Origin: Mucidula mucida
Lineage: Eukaryota > Basidiomycota > Agaricomycetes > Agaricales > Physalacriaceae
Direction: 5' to 3'
Length of the DNA stretch: 16,527 nucleotides
Assembly (NCBI GenBank): GCA_015501055.1
Contig: JADNYV010000750.1
Coordinates: 1-16,527 of the forward strand
This document shows, piece by piece, positions 10,464-16,527 of the stretch. The translations under genes and the position numbers were made by a program. The notes beneath the pieces were generated by a model. The model was not told the origin of the DNA. It made no database searches and saw only the letters and a program-made list of their open reading frames with translations. Every line of letters begins with the position of its first letter. The stretch's first letter is position 1.

Positions 10464-13400
10464 CCCGGGCACGACGGTACCCAGATATACAGGCCCAGCT
10501 GACTGGCAGACAGATTATATCCTGGGTTCTCTGACGTCGCTGCTGAACGGGATGACTATGGCAGTCTCCCAGAACCACGAGCTCAACCCATGGGCGCATT
10601 CCAATACCCCGTCTTGCTCCTCAACCGCTAACGATGATGGCCTTCGCTCAGACGCCATACCGAGTACCCATCATACACCTCCATCCTCTATCACCATCCC
10701 CGACACATCTTTGCGTGACGTGCCCTTTTTCTTCCATAAAAACTCGTTCGGAATTCCCGTAAACCTGGTCGGCACGTCCTCTGCACCGGCGACTGCATAT
10801 GCGGATTACATTAATTGTCCTACCTGCGGAGCACGAATAACGGATCCTCAAGCAATAGCGAAAATAACGTCCTTTGGCGCCCAAGTATCTCCAGGATCTC
10901 CATCGGTTGTTGCCACCGGTGGCCCGCTTGATACGGCCGCGCGAGAGAGCGGCATAACCGCCGTCGACGAGCTCCGGCTCCTTAAGGTCCAGGTCCAGGA
11001 CGTTGCTCGTGTTTGCAATGCAGTGGCAAATGGCGATTTGAGCCAGAAAATCACCGTAGAGGTTCGCTCAGTCGTCATGGTCAAGCTCAAGGACGCTATC
11101 AATACTATGGTAAGTCTGTCAACTCTTATCTGGGAACGCGTGAAGCTCAATTTTGCTAGGTGGAGAAACTGGGTCAATTCGCGAAGGAAGTAACCCGTGT
11201 CTCTCAAGAAGTGGGTACGGAAGGGTATGTCTCCTAGTGCACACATTGTATGCGTAACCATGTTCAATGTTTATAGCAAACTTGGCGGTCAAGCTGTCGT
11301 CCCCGGCGTCGAAGGTACTTGGCAGGAGCTCACGGATGTAGTCAACATCTTGGCCGGGAACTTGACGAGTCAAGTGCGTTCAATCGCTCAAGTCACCAAA
11401 GCTGTCGCGGTTGGCGATTTGTCCAAACAAATTGAAGTTGACGCGCGGGGAGAAATTCTTGATTTAAAGAACACTGTAAATGGCATGGTCATCCGTCTAC
11501 GAGCCTTAGCCGCCGAGGTGACGAGGGTTACTTTGGAGGTTGGCAGCCAGGGCAAATTGGGCGGTCAAGCAGACGTGCCCGACGTTGAAGGTGTTTGGTT
11601 CGAACTGGTCAAGAATGTAACGTTCACAGTTTCTCAGACCTATACCATTTTTCATTTGAATAAACAGGTCAATCGTATGTGCTTATCTTTGACAGATCAA
11701 GTGCGGTCTATTGCTTCTGTAACGACCGCTGTGGCGGAAGGCGATTTGACGCGTAAAGTCGAAATCGAAGTCGAGGGTGAAATGCATCAACTAAAGACGA
11801 CAGTGAACTCCATGGTGGACGACTTGAACGCGTTTGCTGGAGAGGTTACTCGGGTCGCTTTGGAAGTCGGTACACAGGGAATTTTGGGTGGTCAAGCGAA
11901 GGTCGAAGGTGTGAAAGGCACATGGGCGGATCTGACTCGCAACGTCAATCGGATGGCCACCAACTTGACGGACCAAGTTCGCTCCATTTCTGAGGTTACA
12001 AAGGGCGTCGCGACGGGCAATCTGACCAAACTGGTCGATGTCGATGTTCAGGGCGAAATGTTGGATCTCAAGATGACCGTCAACCAGATGGTTCGGCAGT
12101 TAAGTGTCTTCGCAGGCGAGGTCACACGAGTCAGTTTGGAAGTAGGAACGGAAGGAAAGTTGGGAGGACAGGCTATCGTTCCTGGTGTCTATGGAACATG
12201 GAAAGCACTCACGGACAACGTCAATCTGATGGCTATGAATCTCACCGACCAAGTTCGTTCAATTGCAGAGGTTACAAAGGCTGTAGCGAATGGAGATTTG
12301 ACAAAGAAGGTCCAAATCGATGTCAAGGGAGAGTTCCTGGAGTTGAAGGAAACCGTCAACCAGATGACAGAGTCATTGAGCGTGTTTGCCGACGAGGTGA
12401 GCAACGTTCCACGCCTTTCAAGGCATGTCAAACGAACAATACAATAGGTAACTAGAGTGGCTCGAGAAGTCGGAACAGAAGGAAAGTTGGGTGGTCAAGC
12501 TGAGGTCAAGAACGTCGCCGGTACATGGAAAGCTTTGACAGACAATGTGAACGTCATGGCTAGCAACGTATGTACTCCTTCCCTCTTCCATGATGATCCA
12601 TTCAATGCCCTCAATAGCTTACGGAGCAAGTTCGAGTCATTGCCTTCGCAACGGTGAGGTCCTCGCTATCGTACTGTGAGCTACCCGCTTATCGCAGAAT
12701 ATTGTAGACTGCTGTGGCGCATGGTGACTTGAACCAGAAGATTGTCGGTGTCTCCGTTTCTGGAGAGATGTTCGATTTGGTTGAGACCATCAACGAGATG
12801 ATTGACCAATTGAACATATTTGCCGTTGAGGTCAAGAAGGTTGCACGCGAAGTAGGCACAGAAGGTAAATTGGGAGGTGTCGCTGACGTCGGGAACGTTC
12901 AAGGCATCTGGCAAGAAATCACGTGTGTACATTCTTTCTCTAGAATGCTTTACAAGACGTTCGATTCTATTGTCAGGTTGTCAGTCAACACTATGGCCGG
13001 GAATCTGACTACTCAAGTGCGCGGTTTCGCCCAAATTTCTGCTGCCGCCATGGACGGCGACTTCACGAGGTTTATCACCGTGGAGGCCAGCGGTGAAATG
13101 GACTCCCTGAAATCGCATATCAACAGCATGGTGTTCAACTTGCGAGACAGTATTCAAAAGAACACCGCTGCTCGGGAAGCCGCGGAATTGGCGAACAGGA
13201 GCAAGAGTGAATTCTTGGCCAATATGTCTCACGAAATCAGGTGAGGTTCGCGTTCTGACATGTTTGCGATTTCTGATTAGAATAGGACGCCGATGAACGG
13301 TATCATTGGTATGACAGAACTTACGCTAGACAGCGAGCTAACGCGTTCGCAACGCGAAAGTCTGATGATGGTTCACAATCTTGCTCGGTCGTTATTACTA

Positions 13401-15197
13401 ATTATCGACGATATCTTGGATATCTCAAAGAGTGCGCGATTACTCCGTCATCGACTCCAAATTGTTGGTTGATCATTTGTTATCAGTCGAAGCTGGTCGC
13501 ATGACCATGGAAGCAGCATCGTTTTCTCTGCGCCATACCGTTTTCGGAATGCTCAAAACACTCGTCGCCCGTGCCTCCCAGTCACAGCTTGACCTCACCA
13601 TTGACATACCCCCCGACATTCCTGACCACCTGATTGGTGATTCGTTGCGTCTCCGACAGGTCATAACAAACCTGGTTGGCAATGCGATCAGTTCACACCG
13701 TCGAAGACGACATGTAAAGGCCAAGTGCGCTTTTGCTCGTCTTGTGGCACAGGACGATCAAAACGTCACACTGGAATTCTGTGTACGCGATACTGGAATC
13801 GGATAGCGAAGGCAAAACTGAATATGATATTCGATACGTTCTGTCAAGCTGACGTTCCACTACGAGGGTGAGTTGCTGTCGTCGTGTATAATCTTCCGTC
13901 TATATTAACATCGTCACAGGAATATGGTGGAACTGGGCTCGGACTATCCATCTCAAGCGCCTTGTTGCCCTAATGCAGGGTAATATGTGGGTTGAAAGCG
14001 AAGTACAGAAGGAAGCAGCTTCTATTTTACAATCAACACAAGGATCAGCCATGTCTCAATGGAAAGCGTAATGGCGAAGATGGCCGCGTATCAAAATCGG
14101 ACAATTTTGTTCGTCGATACATTGGGAGACTCGACCGGGTCGTGGATCGCATCGAGAATTGGGTTAAAGGCACACAAAATTCACGATCTTGCGGGTCGCA
14201 AATGGCGACACTTGCCCGCACATAGATACCGTGTCGTCGACTCTTTGGGTGATGTAAGTGTGGACATTTAATCTTCGGTGAGAGACTCATTCCCACCAGG
14301 TGTCGCGGATACGTGAATTTGAACATTTCCGCTGTTCCTGTTGCTCTTGCGCATCCAAGCCTTGATCGGCAACTCGCCAGTTGAATTTGGGTTACAACTT
14401 TACTGGTTATCATCTTACGTTCCAAATGGTGTTTGGACAATAGTATAGCGTCTCCGCTTACTACACCTGTCACCGCTCAGGACCTTTCCGTCGTACTTAT
14501 CTCCGCGCTCGAGGCCAACACTGTATGTCTGTGTCACTGCATCTAAACATGTCCTGAATGTCTTCAGGTTAATGCGGTAGTCGTCCCGAACGATGTCACG
14601 TTCAACATTCTATTAGCTGAAGACAATTTGGTCAATCAAAAATTGGCCGTCAAGATTTTGGAAAAGTATGGACACTCTGTAGAGATCGCGGAAAATGGCA
14701 GTCTCGCAGTCGATGCTTTCAAGACGAGAGTGCTACAGAACAAACCCTTCGATGTTATTCTTGTAAGTCTGGTTACACTACATTCGAATATCTCTTGATT
14801 TCCTCCAGATGGACGTTTCAATGCCTTTCATGGGAGGCATGGAGGCTACCGAATTGATTCGGTCGTGGGAGCTACAGACAGGTTTAGAGAGAATCCCAAT
14901 AATAGCTCTCACGGCCCATGCTAGTCAGTTTGAAACGCGACTAAGCCAATTGTTGACTAACCTTTGAACAGTGATTGGCGACAGAGAAAGATGTCTGCAG
15001 GCAGGAATGGACGATCACATACGAGTACGTGCGTCTTGTTAACAAGAACGCCTAACTCTTACACTTGTATTTTAGAACCCCTCCGTCGAGGCGATCTCCT
15101 CAACGCTATACACAAACTTGCATCTGAGACGCTAGCGAAGCGGAAGATGCTGCGTCGGTCAAGAGATAGGGACTTTTCAGAACCTCTCCTTCCATAA
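10390..15197 (+). CDS. NIK1: Group III hybrid histidine kinase (Nik1/Os-1 type), frame broken in the 3' third
   Basis: In other fungi this soluble poly-HAMP kinase feeds the HOG osmostress relay through a phosphotransfer protein and determines sensitivity to phenylpyrroles and dicarboximides. Exons: 10390-11109, 11160-11224, 11277-11616, 11668-12396, 12448-12567, 12618-12653, 12708-12922, 12977-13240, 13286-13431, 13487-13867, 13920-14253, 14300-14522, 14568-14762, 14809-14923, 14972-15024 and 15076-15197. Together they total about 1350 codons, the usual family length. In order: a variable N-terminus with CPTCG (about residue 150), seven HAMP units (about 200-800), the H-box [15 protein letters not shown] with the phospho-His near residue 827, the ATPase N-box region NLVGNAI, D-box DTGIG and G-box GGTGLGL, then a receiver domain with LLAEDN, the phospho-Asp at 14812-14814 (MDVSMPF), ALTAHAM and a KPLRR-type end. 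No membrane segment. As written, the frame stops at TAG 13804-13806, about 984 residues in, before the G-box and receiver. See findings for the breaks. Confidence 0.9.
10993..13170 (+). repeat. Tandem HAMP-linker repeats, exact 92-codon period
   Basis: Seven HAMP units lie in tandem within the kinase gene. The LGGQA motif ending each linker starts at 11281, 11557, 11884, 12160 and 12487, with a diverged LGGVA at 12870. After removing introns the spacing is 276 nt four times and then 279 nt, so the unit is 92 codons, with one extra codon in unit six. Each unit has a core such as [20 protein letters not shown], then GEMLDLK..VN.MV and [17 protein letters not shown]. The seventh lacks the LGGQA linker and runs directly into the coiled coil before the H-box. 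This alternation of HAMP and linker is the known signal-transmitting rod of group III kinases. Confidence 0.88.
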
Positions 15198-15406
15198 TCG
15201 ATGTTGATATTCTCTGCTCTTTGATATACCCTCCCACCTATTCCCATACTTCCTAGCTGTACCAGTTTGCTATGGACTTGTACTTGTATAATTGTATTAC
15301 ATTCTGCATACTATTTTTCGATGTCATATAATCGTATTTACTGTATTCATTTACATAGAAACATCCAGTGCACAGCTACAGACTGTCGTCGCCAGTATTT
15401 GACTGA
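15198..15406. other. Convergent 3' intergenic region
   Basis: A short AT-rich stretch between the kinase stop (plus) and the end of the small membrane protein gene (minus). It should hold both 3' ends. No other feature was seen. Confidence 0.5.
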
Positions 15407-16042
15407 CTACACCGCCTGAGGTAGAATGCTCTTGACCTTTTCAACTATTTCTGCATCGATCTCGTCCTTTTTAAAGCGCGCCTCCCCTCCAGGACAAGTT
15501 CCATAGTTCAGAAGAGTCTCCTGGAATATTTAATGTCTCCACACGGTTCCTTCAATTCCTTTCTTCTCGGTATCGTATCCATAGACAGCAAACTGATACA
15601 TGTCCACTTGGCCTGGCGTTCCGAGGCGGAGGTGATCAATGGGGCGCGAAGTGATTGGGTGCTTGACACGCCACGTATGCGCAAATGAGTCGGGCAAGGG
15701 CAGCGCTTTGGCTTGCTCCACCAGCGTCATGATTGCATCATAGTCCTCCGAAGAGAGAACGACGACTTGGCCAGAGGCCGTGATGGCGACCTTGTCCGTG
15801 AATACAGCAAGAGTCAGAGAGTTCTGTATAGCTGGCGTATCGCGCATCGCGAGGAGCGCCAGTGAGGCGTATGTGGGATTGTACGTGGACGGGGAGGGAT
15901 GCGCAAGGGCGCGAGCTTTCCAGCTAGACGCCGCAGCAGACATGGTCAATGAGGGCAAGAGCTGGGTGCGATTGTAGAAGATGTAGACTGATAGCGATCC
16001 GGCAAGGACGCAGAAAAGGATAGGCTTCAAGGCTGACAGCAT
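15407..16042 (-). CDS. Small membrane-anchored protein of unknown function, interrupted by in-frame TAA
   Basis: The open frame from ATG 16042 to TAA 15532-15530 encodes 170 residues. Residues about 5-23 (LKPILFCVLAGSLSVYIFY) form one N-terminal membrane segment or signal anchor. A soluble part follows, with ALLAMRDTPAIQNSLTLAVF and VVVLSSEDYDAIMTLVEQAK. I do not recognise a named family. Directly after the TAA the same frame stays open for 40 more codons to TAG 15409-15407, and this extension looks coding (ETLLNYGTCPGGEARFKKDE, IDAEIVEKVKSILPQAV). The extension is preceded by ATTCCAG, a good intron acceptor. The stop may therefore lie inside an intron whose donor is not obvious: GTGTGG at 15544 would give only 24 nt, and GTCTAT at 15586 would give 66 nt. 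Otherwise the gene carries a real stop or a small assembly deletion. The product is 170 residues as written, up to about 210 with the extension. Confidence 0.65.
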
Positions 16043-16312
16043 TCGTTGGTAAGTTATGAAGCTCGCAATACCACCGGCACTGCATCATCATGTGTATCTA
16101 GGCAGTAGCATATGGACACACCAACGTATCACGAGGCTTTGGAATCCTTTGGTCCACATGTATACAGCAAAGTTTGGGTACAGTTGAACTCTAACTTGAG
16201 CAAGGATTTCAAGTTTGAACGGGGAATTCGGACTTGAGATCTTCAGTAGCCGTGGGAACCTTTTACTAATTCCAGTTTTCGCGTATACCATTCACTTTAC
16301 GCCTGTACCAAT
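16043..16312. promoter_or_regulatory. Divergent promoter, small membrane protein / CCT2
   Basis: These 270 bases separate two divergent starts and should serve both genes. No distinct TATA box or other named element stands out. The sequence just before the CCT2 ATG is pyrimidine-rich. Confidence 0.45.
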
Positions 16313-16527
16313 ATGTCGATGCAGATTTTTGGCGAGCAGGTGCGCTCTTTCCAATGAAACGAGGCGCGACTGACCACGAACATAGGCCACAGAAGAAAAG
16401 GCGGAGAATGCACGGCTCTCCTCATTCGTCGGCGCCCTCGCACTTGGAGATCTCGTCAAATCCACGCTTGGACCCAAGGGAATGAACAAAATCCTGCAAT
16501 CCGCATCGACGGGTGACATCAATGTTA
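16313..16527 (+). CDS. CCT2: T-complex protein 1 subunit beta, 5' part (runs off right edge)
   Basis: CCT2 is one of eight subunits of the cytosolic chaperonin TRiC/CCT, which folds actin, tubulin and other proteins in an ATP-dependent way. Exon 1 is 16313-16339 (MSMQIFGEQ). A 46-nt intron (GTGCGC...CATAG, 16340-16385) joins in phase 0 to exon 2 from 16386, which reads [20 protein letters not shown], then [20 protein letters not shown] and STGDINV to the window end. The block [13 protein letters not shown] is the conserved group II chaperonin nucleotide-binding start, and the MS-x-QIFG N-terminus is specific to the beta subunit. Only about 56 of the family's roughly 530 residues are visible. 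Confidence 0.95.

Noticed and set aside
12626..12646. tRNA B-box-like GTTCGAGTC
   Set aside because: It lies in kinase exon 6 (LTEQVRVIA). No A-box or foldable acceptor stem surrounds it.
13689..14430. Repeat-induced point mutation as the cause of the broken kinase
   Set aside because: RIP produces C-to-T transitions. The damage here is single-base length change with conserved residues otherwise kept.

Overview
The window is from a filamentous basidiomycete, most likely an Agaricomycete. Genes are cut by many very short introns (nearly all 45-58 nt, GT...AG, some with clear CTAAC-type branch sites), genes are densely packed on both strands, and the recognisable proteins have a fungal character. 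There are no tRNAs, rRNAs, transposons or CRISPR arrays that I can support. All exon structures below were worked out by hand from splice signals and phase.

Layout, left to right: (1) minus strand, 1-1447, the 5' part of COG4, a Golgi tethering subunit, running off the left edge. (2) A 0.47 kb divergent promoter that may hold a tiny spliced ORF. (3) Plus strand, 1920-3426, a seven-exon secreted, serine-rich, probably GPI-anchored protein with a kelch-like extracellular part. (4) About 1.26 kb with no gene. (5) Plus strand, 4686-5363, a four-exon 176-residue protein of a basidiomycete family of unknown function (DUF6593-like). (6) Minus strand, 8754-5738, a thirteen-exon Zn2Cys6 transcription factor of about 793 residues. 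(7) A 1.6 kb divergent promoter region. (8) Plus strand, 10390-15197, a group III hybrid histidine kinase (Nik1/Os-1 type) with seven HAMP units. (9) Minus strand, 16042-15407, a small membrane-anchored protein interrupted by an in-frame TAA. (10) Plus strand from 16313, the first two exons of CCT2 (chaperonin TCP-1 beta), running off the right edge.

The genes do not form one pathway. COG4 and CCT2 are housekeeping genes. The histidine kinase is the known upstream sensor of the HOG osmostress pathway and the genetic target of phenylpyrrole and dicarboximide fungicides in other fungi. It shares an intergenic region with the Zn2Cys6 factor, so co-regulation is possible but not shown.

The most notable observation is that the kinase is perfectly readable through the HAMP array, the phospho-histidine and the start of the ATPase domain, but then suffers a dense run of single-base frame breaks between about 13690 and 14430, plus one near 15022. 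Splice sites and conserved residues on both sides of each break stay intact. Most breaks look like one missing base in a short homopolymer, which points to local sequence error at least as much as to true pseudogenisation. Two other genes carry one break each: the transcription factor near 7050 and the small membrane protein at 15530-15532. I found no convincing novel multi-gene system.
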